A stretch of DNA of 46,868 bases from Dehalococcoidia bacterium (GTDB lineage Bacteria > Chloroflexota > Dehalococcoidia > UBA3495), in the NCBI GenBank assembly GCA_030753265.1, contig JASMCQ010000093.1:1-46868 (forward strand), read 5' to 3'. Below are positions 1-9,565 of the stretch, in pieces (position 1 is the stretch's first letter; each line of letters begins with the position of its first letter). The translations under genes and the position numbers were made by a program. Under the pieces are notes generated by a model. It was given only the letters and a program-made list of their open reading frames with translations. It was not told where the DNA came from and did not search any database.

Positions 1-68
1 CTGGCCCCGGCCTCAGCTTCGTTCAGCACCACTATGATCTGCTCCTCCGTGTACCTCTTCCGACCCAT
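1..68 (-). CDS. IS3-family transposase OrfA, N-terminus only
   Basis: The ATG is at 68-66 on the minus strand with AAGGAGGG just upstream. The 22 visible residues begin MGRKRYTEEQIIVVLNEAEA, which closely matches the start of the IS3/IS911 OrfA helix-turn-helix domain (the common form is M-x-R-K-R-F/Y-T-E-E-Q-I-I). OrfA binds the element ends and is normally joined to the DDE transposase OrfB by a -1 frameshift. The gene runs off the left edge, so whether the element is intact cannot be judged. It is too short to appear in routine ORF calls. Confidence 0.75.
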   Translation of the reverse strand, partial: MGRKRYTEEQIIVVLNEAEAGA

Positions 69-146
69 GAGCCCTCCTTACTCGTATCATTCTAGCTGAG
101 GACTCTACTTGCCGGTGTTACTGTTCTAGGGGGGAATGTCAGTTCA
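1..146 (-). mobile_element. 5' end of an IS3-family insertion sequence (partial, cut by window edge)
   Basis: The minus strand holds the first codons of an IS3-type OrfA (68 down to 1), preceded by a strong ribosome binding site (AAGGAGGG). About 80 bases upstream of that ATG the minus strand reads TGAACTGACATTCCCCCC, starting at position 146. A 5'-TG end at that distance from orfA is typical of IS3-family terminal repeats, so I place the element boundary at 146. The other end lies outside the window, so neither the inverted-repeat partner nor the target duplication can be checked. Confidence 0.6.
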
Positions 147-163
147 GCATCAGTCCGCTGGTC

Positions 164-1084
164 GTGTATCTGGTCGTCCGCGACATGGATTGGAGCGCCC
201 TTTCCGTCGAACTCCGTGATTTCCCCCTTCGCTACGCCATTGCCTCTCTCCTGATCTTCTCCGTGGCGACAGCGGTGCGCGCCTACCGATGGCAGGTATT
301 GTTCGTCGGGGAAAAGGTCCCTCTGCACCGGCTTCTGCTCGTCCAAAACGCTGGGATAGGCCTGAACAGCCTTTCCCCCATTCGGCTCATCAGTGAAGCG
401 GCCCAGTACGTGCTGCTGACCCTACGGTATCAGGTCAAGAAAGAATCGGTGGCTGCCACCCTTGGGGTGCAACGGGTGTTGGACTTCGTCATCAGCGCGC
501 TCCTGCTGGGCATCGGGTTTATATTGTTGCCGGGCCTTAAAGGCTTTGCCCTCTATATTCTGGGAGCAGAGTTCCTGGCCATCCTCAGCCTGTTGGCGAT
601 ACCCGCCATCATCTGGTTTGGCGCCCGGCCGGGCCTGGCCCGCGTGCCGATGCTGGCCTCGACCGCGGCCTCGTTGCGAAGGTTGCTCCAGGCCCGGCTG
701 AAACTCACCTGGTCCTTCCTGCTGACCCTGATTTACTGGCTGATACTGGGGTTGGCCGCCTGGGTGCTGGCCTACGGCATGGGCATCGAGATTTCGCTTC
801 TGCTGGCGACCCTGCTGGTAATCGCCACCCTGACCTTTGTCGCCTTGGTACCCTCGCTGCCGGCTTCGATAGGCACCTTCGAGTTCGCGGCGTACTACCT
901 GCTGACGGCCTTCGGGGTCGGGCCGATGGAAGCGCTGGGGTACGCGCTGGCCCTCCACGCCATATTGTTCCTGCCCCCAATCCTGGTCGCCCTCCTGGTG
1001 ATGATCAGCTGGACCCTCAAAAAGCGGGCGAAAGAAGCCGGTGCACCTGCAACCGGGGAAAGCCCGCCGGTTTCCTCCGCCTAA
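164..1084 (+). CDS. YbhN/LPG-synthase-TM family membrane protein, probably 5'-truncated by the IS
   Basis: This is a 306-residue, very hydrophobic protein with about seven or eight predicted membrane helices. It matches the UPF0104/YbhN family (lysylphosphatidylglycerol synthase membrane domain), which includes putative lipid flippases. Seen motifs are Y-R-W near residue 42, an N-x-G-x-x-x-N-x-x-S-P-x-R region near 63-75, and a P-S-L-P-A-S-x-G-x-F-E segment near 230, all characteristic of the family. The GTG at 164 is the only canonical start, but the frame stays open and hydrophobic back to the proposed IS boundary at 146/147, and the first membrane helix looks beheaded. I infer that the IS removed the native start. 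The gene may be dead or expressed from this GTG or an IS promoter. Confidence 0.75.
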   Translation: MYLVVRDMDWSALSVELRDFPLRYAIASLLIFSVATAVRAYRWQVLFVGEKVPLHRLLLVQNAGIGLNSLSPIRLISEAAQYVLLTLRYQVKKESVAATLGVQRVLDFVISALLLGIGFILLPGLKGFALYILGAEFLAILSLLAIPAIIWFGARPGLARVPMLASTAASLRRLLQARLKLTWSFLLTLIYWLILGLAAWVLAYGMGIEISLLLATLLVIATLTFVALVPSLPASIGTFEFAAYYLLTAFGVGPMEALGYALALHAILFLPPILVALLVMISWTLKKRAKEAGAPATGESPPVSSA

Positions 1085-1250
1085 GGGCTGCACCCCGGCG
1101 CGCCGGTCCTGCCCGGCCGTGGGGCCGGCCCGCCGGACCATCCCTAGCAGCCCTCTTCACCCCTGCCCGTGCTTTCCGGGGCCAAACGGCCATCGCATTT
1201 TGCTCATATTACGTAAAGTGTTTAGCTAAAGCCGGCCCAGGGCGTTCCCC

Positions 1251-1256
1251 TATAAT
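1251..1256 (+). promoter_or_regulatory. Possible -10 box for the solute-binding protein gene
   Basis: A perfect TATAAT lies 75 bases before the start codon at 1332. No convincing -35 box sits 16-18 bases upstream, so this is only a candidate. The rest of the 1085-1331 gap is GC-rich and shows no gene. Confidence 0.25.
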
Positions 1257-1331
1257 TGGCTGCAACCAATTTTGGCTGCCGGTCCGGGCAGTCGCATTCG
1301 ATAGCAGTGGGGACGATTCAGGAGGGATGGG

Positions 1332-3119
1332 ATGAGGCACGGGTTCAGAGCCGGAATCTTCGGCATCGGGGTATTTGCCCTGGTGTTCTTGGCCTGTACA
1401 TCCGCCACACCCACGCCCACCGCCGCTCCAACTCCTTCATCGAACGACGCGCCGGCCAGCACGCCGGTTCCCACAGCCACCACGCCGCCTCCAGCCAGCA
1501 CGCCGGCGCCCGCTCCCCCGACGGCCCCCAAGGTGACGCCGATTCCGGGGCCAACCGCGACGCCGGTACCCACGCCGGCGCCGGCGCCTCCTGCAGGCCG
1601 GTCCGGCGGCTCGTTGACGGTCGCCGGCTTCGCCGACATTCCCCACCGGGACGTGCATCAATCGGTCCAGGAAGCGCTGATCTCCCTGGGTCCCGGACTG
1701 GCCTACAGCCGCCTCCTCAGGTTGCGTTCCGACCCGGACCTGGGCCAGCCCAGCCTGCTCTTGGAGTGCGACCTGTGCCAGAGCTGGAGGCTGACGCCGG
1801 ACTTCGCCTATGAGTTCCAGCTTCGGCCCGACATCCGCTGGCAGAACATCTCCCCGGTCGACGGCCGCGCCCTGGTCGCCGACGACCTGGTGTACAGCTA
1901 CAACCGGTTGCGCACGCCGGGCTGGCCCAACGCTTCTCTGTTCTCGTCGATTGGCGAGATCGAAGTCTCCGGTCCGCTCACCCTGCGAGTCAACCTGGCC
2001 TCGGCCGACGCCGACGCCCTCTTATCCCTGGCAGACGGCCACAGCAAGATCGTGGCCCGCGAGGTCGTGGAGCAGTACCAGGACCTGCGCGACGGCCCGG
2101 TGATCGGCACCGGCGCCTGGCTCTGGGAGGAGACGGAGACGGGGACCGGCACCACGCTGAGCCGAAACCCGGACTACTTCGAGAAGGGCTTGCCGTTCCT
2201 GGACGAGTTGGCCATAAAGGTGATCAAGCCCCTGGGCGCCGGAGGCTCCGCGGACCGGGAGCGGCTGGCCGCGTTCCAGGGCGGCTTGGTGGATGTAGTG
2301 CTGCTGCCGCCATCGGAATGGCAGAAGCTACAAGCGGCCGGTGGCGACATCGGCTCGGTCCTGACCCGGCAGGCCGGTACCGGCGTTATGTTCGCGATCA
2401 ACGCTCAGACACCCGTCTTCCGGAACCTGGAGGTGCGCCACGCCGTCTTCAGAGCCGTGGACCCGTGGGACTACGTCGATACCCTCTGGTCCGGGCAGGG
2501 GTTTGTGAGCTTGGGGATACCGGTGCAGAGTCCGCAATGGCTGTTGGACCGAGCGGAGATGCGCAACGACTACTTCGGCGACCCCGGCGCCGCCCGGGCG
2601 ACGCTGGCCGCCGCAGGGCGCTCCGCGCCCGTGGACGTCGAGCTGACGGTGCAAACCCAGGGATCCAGGGATATCTATTTGGAGCTTGAGCAGCGGGTGG
2701 CCGGCGACCTGCGCGCAGTCGGCTTCAACCCGAAGATACGGCGGCTCAATCCAGCCCAGTTCAGCGAGACGGTCTTCGAGTACAAGGACTACCAGTTGGC
2801 CTTGGGGGTACTGCCGCCCACCTCCACCACCAACAGCTTTCTGATGGCCCTGTTGCACAGCAGCGGACGGTGGAACATCGCGGGCCACGAGGACCAGCTG
2901 CTGGATGGAATGATCGAGCAGCAGGCGGCCGAGTTCGATCCGGACCGGCGCCGAATCCAACTCCAGGACATCCAGCGCCGTGTCCTGGAGCAAGCCTACC
3001 TGTTCAGCCCCATAACCGGCACGTCCCGCTGGGTGTTCGATCCGGGCCTCAAGGGATTCCACCCCAACAGCACCCTATCCGAGTACAACTACTGGTCCCG
3101 GGCCTGGCTGGACCGGTAG
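1332..3119 (+). CDS. Family 5 extracellular solute-binding lipoprotein (peptide/nickel-type ABC importer)
   Basis: This 595-residue protein has a lipoprotein signal peptide: basic N-terminus, hydrophobic core, and lipobox L-A-C with Cys22. A Thr/Pro/Ala-rich linker of about 70 residues follows, typical of Chloroflexota surface lipoproteins. From about residue 105 onward it resembles SBP_bac_5 (OppA/DppA-like) proteins, including an internal R-N-P-D-Y-F-E segment and the usual closing segment. It would capture an oligopeptide or other small solute at the outer face of the membrane. A strong RBS (AGGAGGG) supports the ATG at 1332. No permease or ATPase genes are adjacent, so it is an orphan here. 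Its 3' end overlaps the converging sufU copy by 31 bases. The ligand cannot be predicted. Confidence 0.85.
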   Translation: MRHGFRAGIFGIGVFALVFLACTSATPTPTAAPTPSSNDAPASTPVPTATTPPPASTPAPAPPTAPKVTPIPGPTATPVPTPAPAPPAGRSGGSLTVAGFADIPHRDVHQSVQEALISLGPGLAYSRLLRLRSDPDLGQPSLLLECDLCQSWRLTPDFAYEFQLRPDIRWQNISPVDGRALVADDLVYSYNRLRTPGWPNASLFSSIGEIEVSGPLTLRVNLASADADALLSLADGHSKIVAREVVEQYQDLRDGPVIGTGAWLWEETETGTGTTLSRNPDYFEKGLPFLDELAIKVIKPLGAGGSADRERLAAFQGGLVDVVLLPPSEWQKLQAAGGDIGSVLTRQAGTGVMFAINAQTPVFRNLEVRHAVFRAVDPWDYVDTLWSGQGFVSLGIPVQSPQWLLDRAEMRNDYFGDPGAARATLAAAGRSAPVDVELTVQTQGSRDIYLELEQRVAGDLRAVGFNPKIRRLNPAQFSETVFEYKDYQLALGVLPPTSTTNSFLMALLHSSGRWNIAGHEDQLLDGMIEQQAAEFDPDRRRIQLQDIQRRVLEQAYLFSPITGTSRWVFDPGLKGFHPNSTLSEYNYWSRAWLDR

Positions 3120-3562
3120 CTCTTCATCCCCTTCTCCAGGGCGGTCCAGGCGAGGAGGGTGCACTTGATACGCACCGGGAACTGCATGACCGCTTGAAGG
3201 GCCTTCAGGTCACCCAGCGATTCCTCCTCCCCCTCGGCGGTCAGCTTGCCTTGCATCATATCCCGGAACCGCTGAGCCAGCCTGTCCACCTGCTCCAGTG
3301 ACTTCCACCGCAACGCCTCACCCATCATCGACGCCGTGGCCTTGATGATTGAGCAGCCATCGGTCTGGATGCCGACCTCGGCGATGCGCCCGTCTTCATC
3401 CAGCTTCAGCCGGAGCGTCACCCGATCACCGCAGAAGGGATTATCCTCTTCCGCCTCCAGGTCCGCTACCGGGACCGGATCGGAATGCCGGGGGTTACGG
3501 TAATGGTCGATGATCATCTCGCCATAAAGTTCATCTAGGGGCACGTCTGGGGAACTCGGCAT
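3089..3562 (-). CDS. sufU: SufU/NifU-N family Fe-S assembly protein, second copy
   Basis: The 157-residue SufU-like protein keeps the three zinc/Fe-S cysteines and the conserved aspartate: C44 (N-P-F-C-G-D, with D46), C70 (D-G-C-S-I) and C134 (R-I-K-C). SufU proteins accept persulfide sulfur from SufS. I chose the ATG at 3562; an upstream TTG at 3577 would add five residues and has no better RBS. It lies 453 bases downstream of the suf operon on the same strand, separated by a repeat-rich spacer, so it may have its own transcript. It is clearly diverged from the sufU inside the operon, differing around the second cysteine and having a longer C-terminal half. Whether it is a second sulfur acceptor or a more specialised scaffold is unknown. 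Confidence 0.88.
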   Translation of the reverse strand: MPSSPDVPLDELYGEMIIDHYRNPRHSDPVPVADLEAEEDNPFCGDRVTLRLKLDEDGRIAEVGIQTDGCSIIKATASMMGEALRWKSLEQVDRLAQRFRDMMQGKLTAEGEEESLGDLKALQAVMQFPVRIKCTLLAWTALEKGMKSYRSSQARDQ

Positions 3563-3622
3563 GTTTCTCTCAGCCAACCAGCGGGAATCCCGCCGGAAAG
3601 AATATCACAGGTTCCGGTGTAG

Positions 3623-3642
3623 GGGCGGGTTTCAGCCCGCCC
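3623..3642. repeat. Short GC-rich hairpin
   Basis: GGGCGGG and CCCGCCC (3623-3629 and 3636-3642) can pair around a six-base loop. It lies between the two sufU genes. There is no T-tract on either side, so it is not a standard intrinsic terminator. Confidence 0.45.
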
Positions 3643-3780
3643 TGCGGCGGCTCAATACTGGATACACGATTGCAGAACACTTCTCCCAGATCAACTCCGG
3701 GCTTTCTGCCCGCGCCAAATCTGCCGAGCCGACGGCCTCAGCTTAACACAAGCGGCATACGTGGAATCTTCCCGGTGGCA

Positions 3781-3969
3781 GCGGAAGAGGGGCCGAGGGG
3801 CCTTGCTTCAAAAGTACTTGGGACAATGTCACCCAGAGTGAAGCGAGGGGTCTGGGGTGGTGGGTCCAGGCTCCATGGGTCCAGGTTTTAGTGGAAGAGC
3901 CCCACCTCAGATTCCTCGTCGCTTCACTCCTCGGAATGACAGTTTTGAGGCGGAAGAGGGGCCGAGGGG
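3781..3969. repeat. Palindromic intergenic element flanked by a 20-base direct repeat
   Basis: The 20-mer gcggaagaggggccgagggg occurs at 3781-3800 and again at 3950-3969. Between them, 3828-3868 and roughly 3899-3940 form an imperfect long inverted repeat. Both arms contain GAGTGAAGCGA-like cores, with GTCA at the left end and TGAC at the right. The right half resembles the repeat at 18293-18362, and the arms resemble the repeat at 30473-30537. It fills most of the gap between sufU genes and has no coding potential. Confidence 0.6.
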
Positions 3970-4015
3970 AGTGATGCCGGGTATCGGCGGCGGGGTGGCC
4001 GCGGGGACCCGAGGC

Positions 4016-4465
4016 TTACTCCGAGGTAACCGCGTCGGTGCGGCCTTCCAGGGCAGCCCGCATGGCGTGCCAGGCCAGAACAGCGCACTTGATTCGGGTC
4101 GGATACTCGATGACCCCGGAAAGGGACTCCAGGTCGCCCAGGGTGTCGAAGTCCAGCTCCGCGTCCGGTTCCGTCATCATCTGATGAAAGGCCTCGAATA
4201 TTTCCAGCGCCCTGGCGCTGCTCTGGCCCTTGATGCTCTGGGTCAGCATGGAGGCGGAGGCCTTGGAGATGGCGCAACCGGCGCCCTGAAATCCCACATC
4301 GGTGATGACCCCGTCGGCGACGGTGAGGTAGAGGGTAATCTTATCCCCGCACAGCGGGTTGTAACCGTCGACGGAGTGGGTCGCCTCTTCCGGTTTTCGG
4401 AAGTTGCGGGGTTTGCTGTTGTGGTCCAGAAGTATTTCCTGGTACAGGTCACTGACGCCGGTCAT
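4016..4465 (-). CDS. sufU: SufU Fe-S cluster assembly sulfurtransferase
   Basis: This 149-residue protein is the last gene of the suf operon. The three ligand cysteines are at C39 (N-P-L-C-G-D, with D41), C64 (G-A-G-C-A-I) and C127 (R-I-K-C-A-V-L-A-W), as in Bacillus SufU. It relays persulfide sulfur from SufS to the SufBCD scaffold. The start ATG overlaps the sufS stop by one base (TGATG), which implies translational coupling. A longer open frame continues upstream inside sufS but is out of frame with it and is not protein-like, so the start at 4465 is firm. Confidence 0.93.
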   Translation of the reverse strand: MTGVSDLYQEILLDHNSKPRNFRKPEEATHSVDGYNPLCGDKITLYLTVADGVITDVGFQGAGCAISKASASMLTQSIKGQSSARALEIFEAFHQMMTEPDAELDFDTLGDLESLSGVIEYPTRIKCAVLAWHAMRAALEGRTDAVTSE

Positions 4466-5736
4466 CAGCCAAAGACCTCCATGACCCGGTCGAGCCCTTT
4501 GACCAGTGCGTCGATCTCTTCTCTGGTGTTGTAGAAGGCCAGAGAGGCCCTGGAGGTGGCGGAGATTCCATACCGTTCCATCAAGGGCTGGGCGCAATGA
4601 TGGCCGGTGCGTACGGCGATGCCCTCCCGGTCCAAAATGGTGCCGATGTCGTGGGGGTGCACGCCGTCCATCACGAACGAGAGGATGCCGGACTTTTCCG
4701 GGGCGGTCCCAATGATCCGGACGGCAGAGAGACTGGAAAGGCACGCCGTCCCATACTCCAATAGTTCCCGCTCGTAGGCCGCGATCCGGTCTATCCCCAG
4801 GCTGTTGACGTAGTCGATGGCGGCTCCCAGGCCGATGCTTCCGGCAATGTTGGGGGTCCCCGCCTCGAACTTGTGGGGCAAGTCGCCGTATATCGTTTTC
4901 TCCATGGTGACAGACTTGATCATCTCGCCGCCGCCCTGGTACGGGGGCATCGCCTCCAGCAACTCGGCCTTGCCGTAAAGGATCCCGATCCCGGTGGGCC
5001 CGTAGAGCTTGTGGCCGGAAAAGACGTAGAAGTCGCAATCCAGGCCCCTAACGTCCACGGGACAATGGGGCACGGCCTGTGCGCCGTCCAGCAACACCGG
5101 CACACCGTGGCGGTGGGCCATCTCCACGATCTTCTTCACCGGATTGACGGTCCCCAGGGCGTTGGAGACGTGGGTGAGCGACACCAACTTGGTCCGAGGG
5201 CCCAGCAGCCGTTCGTACTCGTCGATTTGCAGCTCACCCGCATCGTTGACGGGAACCACCCGCAGGTGGGCGCCCCGCTCTTCGCACAAGAACTGCCACG
5301 GAACGATGTTGGAGTGGTGTTCCATCCGGGAGATGATTATCTCGTCGCCCGGCCCCACGTTTGCCCTGCCGAAGCATTGGGCCACCAGGTTGATCCCCTC
5401 GGTGGTCCCCCGCACGAAAATGATCTCCCGGTCCTCGGCGGCGTTGATGAACGCGCGGACCTTGCCGCGGGCCTCCTCGTAGTCATCGGTTGCCAGTTGG
5501 CTCAGGGTATGGACACCCCGGTGGACGTTGGAGTTGTTGGTGGTGTAGTACCGCACCAGGGCATCGATGACCGACTGCGGCTTTTGGCTGGTGGCGGCGT
5601 TGTCCAGGTACACCAGCGGCTTGCCGTTGACCTTTTGATCGAGGATCGGGAAGTCTTTTCTTATCTTGGCAACGTCAAACCGGGCCACGGAATTTTCCGC
5701 CACCCTCCCGTCAGATGAAAGGCTGCCGGCGGTCAT
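4465..5736 (-). CDS. sufS: Cysteine desulfurase SufS
   Basis: The 423-residue class V aminotransferase-fold enzyme removes sulfur from L-cysteine as an enzyme-bound persulfide. The PLP lysine is K243 in S-G-H-K-L-Y-G-P, and the persulfide-carrying cysteine is C381 in R-T-G-H-H-C-A-Q-P, the group II (SufS) signature. The N-terminal Y-L-D-N-A-A-T-S-Q-K-P block is also present. The ATG at 5736 overlaps the sufD stop by four bases (ATGA). An upstream in-frame extension to 5952 lies inside sufD and is not credible. Length and motifs are normal. Confidence 0.95.
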   Translation of the reverse strand: MTAGSLSSDGRVAENSVARFDVAKIRKDFPILDQKVNGKPLVYLDNAATSQKPQSVIDALVRYYTTNNSNVHRGVHTLSQLATDDYEEARGKVRAFINAAEDREIIFVRGTTEGINLVAQCFGRANVGPGDEIIISRMEHHSNIVPWQFLCEERGAHLRVVPVNDAGELQIDEYERLLGPRTKLVSLTHVSNALGTVNPVKKIVEMAHRHGVPVLLDGAQAVPHCPVDVRGLDCDFYVFSGHKLYGPTGIGILYGKAELLEAMPPYQGGGEMIKSVTMEKTIYGDLPHKFEAGTPNIAGSIGLGAAIDYVNSLGIDRIAAYERELLEYGTACLSSLSAVRIIGTAPEKSGILSFVMDGVHPHDIGTILDREGIAVRTGHHCAQPLMERYGISATSRASLAFYNTREEIDALVKGLDRVMEVFG

Positions 5737-7091
5737 TGCCCACCTCCCAATCGAAGGATTGTGGCCGGCACTGCCCGGAGGAATAGCCCGTCCAGGTAGT
5801 CGCGTAAGGGCTTCAACTTCACCGCGTCGATGATTTCGCTGGCGAAGGCGTGCACCAGCATGCGGCTGGCGGTCTCTGGATCGAGCCCCCGGCTTCGCAG
5901 GTAGAACAACGTGGTCTCGTCCATGTGGCCTGCCGTCGCGCCGTGGCTGCATTTCACGTCGTCGGCGTAGATCAGGAGGCTCGGCTTGCTGTTCACCTCC
6001 GCCTGCTCCGACAGCAGGAGGTTCTTATCGGTCTGCTGGGCGTCGGTCTTCTGGGCGTCTTTTCGCACCAGCACCTGGCCCCCGAAAACCGCTTTGGACT
6101 TGCCATCCAGGATGCCCTTGTACATGAGCCGGCTGGTGGTATGGGGTTTGGCGTGATCGATGTTTATCAGGTTGTCGATATGCTGGCCGGTGGAGGTCAG
6201 GTACAGTCCGTTCAGGAAACAGGAACTGCCCGGCGCGTCCAGCAGCACCTGGAAGTCGTTCCTGGCGAGGGCGGTCCCCATGGCGAACGAGGCCGAGGAG
6301 AAAGTGCTGTCCCGGCCCAGAGACACCCGGCTGGTCCCAACGTGAAAAGCGCCGGGGCTTTCCAGCAGGAGCCGGTAGTGCTCGACGTGGGCCCCTTCTT
6401 CGGCGACGATCTCCGTAACGGCGTTCGTGAAGTATTGGGCGTCGGTGCGGCCCACGTAGGTTTCCACCAGCGTCAGCGCGGCGTTGGGGCCGGCCACGAC
6501 CAGCGTCCTGGGATAGGTGACCCTGGGTTGGGCCCGCTCCGTGGTGACGAAGACCAGATGAACCGTGGCTCCGGTCTCCCGGCCGCCGGACACTTCAACG
6601 AATGCCCCGTCCGATAGGAAGGCGGTATTCAGGGCCGTAAAGCCATCGTCATCGAACGTTGCGTGCTTGGCCAGGTGATGTTCCACGACCCGGCCGTCGT
6701 TCCGGACAACATCTGCCAAGCTGGTAACGCGGACATCGCCGGCCGGCCCCGGCGCGGTGGACAGGGTCTTCGAGAACTTCCCGTCCACGAAGACCAGGCT
6801 TACCCAGCCGTCCTTCCAGGGAGCGATCCTTTTCAGGCCTGCGGAGGTAACAACGCCGTCCGGGTCCAGGTCTCTGGAATAGCTGAAGGCCGCTCTGGCT
6901 ATGGGGGCGACGTTGGTGTATTTCCACTTCTCGTTGCCACGTCGAGCGGTGGGGAAACCCAATTGGGAGAAGCGGGACCACGCCTGGTCGCCCAGTTCCC
7001 GAAGCCATGGCGGCACACCGGCCCCGCCGTTTCGCCGCAGGGCCTGGAACTGGTCTGGGTAGCTTACAGGGATAGAAGGAGATTCAGTCAT
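5733..7091 (-). CDS. sufD: SufD, SufBCD scaffold subunit
   Basis: The 452-residue protein has the right-handed beta-helix core and C-terminal helices shared by SufB and SufD. Typical segments are the R-R-G-N-E-x-W-K-Y-T region near 50-58, the F-L-N-G-L-Y region near 285 and, near the C-terminus, S-H-G-A-T-A-G followed by a helix-rich tail. SufD pairs with SufB on the SufC2 ATPase to build Fe-S clusters. It starts with ATG 25 bases after the sufC stop and overlaps sufS by four bases, so it is firmly in the operon. Confidence 0.93.
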   Translation of the reverse strand: MTESPSIPVSYPDQFQALRRNGGAGVPPWLRELGDQAWSRFSQLGFPTARRGNEKWKYTNVAPIARAAFSYSRDLDPDGVVTSAGLKRIAPWKDGWVSLVFVDGKFSKTLSTAPGPAGDVRVTSLADVVRNDGRVVEHHLAKHATFDDDGFTALNTAFLSDGAFVEVSGGRETGATVHLVFVTTERAQPRVTYPRTLVVAGPNAALTLVETYVGRTDAQYFTNAVTEIVAEEGAHVEHYRLLLESPGAFHVGTSRVSLGRDSTFSSASFAMGTALARNDFQVLLDAPGSSCFLNGLYLTSTGQHIDNLINIDHAKPHTTSRLMYKGILDGKSKAVFGGQVLVRKDAQKTDAQQTDKNLLLSEQAEVNSKPSLLIYADDVKCSHGATAGHMDETTLFYLRSRGLDPETASRMLVHAFASEIIDAVKLKPLRDYLDGLFLRAVPATILRLGGGQ

Positions 7092-7115
7092 AAGGCAGGG
7101 ACGCCGCCCGGCCGG

Positions 7116-7907
7116 TCACGTGCCCGCTTCCGCGGTCTCATGGATCCAATCGTAGCCCCTGGCTTCCAGTTCATGCGCCAGCTCAGGGCCGCTAGACCGG
7201 ACCACACGCCCGCCTGACAAGACGTGAACGTGGTCGGGAACAATGTAGTTGAGGATGCGTTGGTAGTGGGTAACCAGCACGATGGCGTTCTCGGAGGTCC
7301 GGAGCCGGTTAACCCCGTTGGCGACGATTCTCAGGGCGTCGATGTCCAGCCCGGAATCGGTCTCATCGAGGACTGCCAATTTGGGCTCCAGGACCGCCAT
7401 CTGCAAGATTTCGTTGCGCTTCTTCTCCCCGCCGGAGAACCCTTCATTAACCGCCCTTTTCACCAGGTCCGGGTCGATTTCGACCATCTTGACCTTTTCC
7501 TTGAGCAGCCGGTCGAACTCCCGGGCGCCAAGCTCTTCTTCTCCCCGGTGCTGGCGCAGCGCGTCCAACGCCGCTTTCAGGAACTGCCAGGCGCGCACCC
7601 CGGGGAGTTCCAGCGGGTATTGGAAAGCCAAGAAAACCCCGAGGCGAGCCCGAATCTCGGGCTCCAGAGCCAGAAGGTTCTCACCTTCGTAAAGGACCTC
7701 ACCGCCGGTGACAGTGTACTCCGGCTTGCCCGCCAGAACGCTGGCCAGAGTGCTCTTACCGGAGCCGTTGGGCCCCATGATGGCGTGGACCTCTCCGGCG
7801 TGAACCGTGAGGTTTACGCCCTTCAGTATCTCCAGGTCGCCCGCCGATACGTGAAGGTCGCGCACCGCCAGCAGTGGTGTATTGTTGCCAGAGTTATTCA
7901 CGCTCAT
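7116..7907 (-). CDS. sufC: SufC, Fe-S assembly ATPase
   Basis: The 263-residue ABC-type ATPase carries a Walker A (G-P-N-G-S-G-K-S-T, residues 45-53), an ABC signature in the SufC form F-S-G-G-E-K-K-R-N-E, and a Walker B with L-D-E-T-D-S-G-L-D. The S-G-G-E-K-K-R and D-E-T-D-S-G-L-D forms distinguish SufC from transporter ATPases. It dimerises on SufB-SufD and drives the conformational change in cluster assembly. Its ATG follows the sufB TAG with no spacing. No membrane partners are present, as expected. Confidence 0.95.
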   Translation of the reverse strand: MSVNNSGNNTPLLAVRDLHVSAGDLEILKGVNLTVHAGEVHAIMGPNGSGKSTLASVLAGKPEYTVTGGEVLYEGENLLALEPEIRARLGVFLAFQYPLELPGVRAWQFLKAALDALRQHRGEEELGAREFDRLLKEKVKMVEIDPDLVKRAVNEGFSGGEKKRNEILQMAVLEPKLAVLDETDSGLDIDALRIVANGVNRLRTSENAIVLVTHYQRILNYIVPDHVHVLSGGRVVRSSGPELAHELEARGYDWIHETAEAGT

Positions 7908-9374
<1,467 letters not shown>

Positions 9375-9479
9375 TCACTCGCCCTTCGGGTGGCGGACGG
9401 TAGACCCGCCAGCCCGTGCCAAATATCCTTCGGGGTCGCCATGGGACAAGGGTATTGTCGACTTAATGGGTCAACAATT

Positions 9480-9508
9480 ATCCTATCACCCAGGTCATCT
9501 AGTGTCAA
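9480..9508 (-). promoter_or_regulatory. Sigma-70-type promoter of the suf operon
   Basis: On the minus strand TTGACA (9508-9503) and TAGGAT (9485-9480) are separated by exactly 17 bases. The -35 box is perfect and the -10 matches 4 of 6. The box arrangement recurs ahead of the hopanoid operon. About 105 bases of leader remain before the sufB ATG. Confidence 0.65.
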
Positions 9509-9565
9509 CGCGGTTTGCCGGAGTGTGGGCAGCGCAGCCCTCCACCCAAAGGGGGCACGCGCAAC

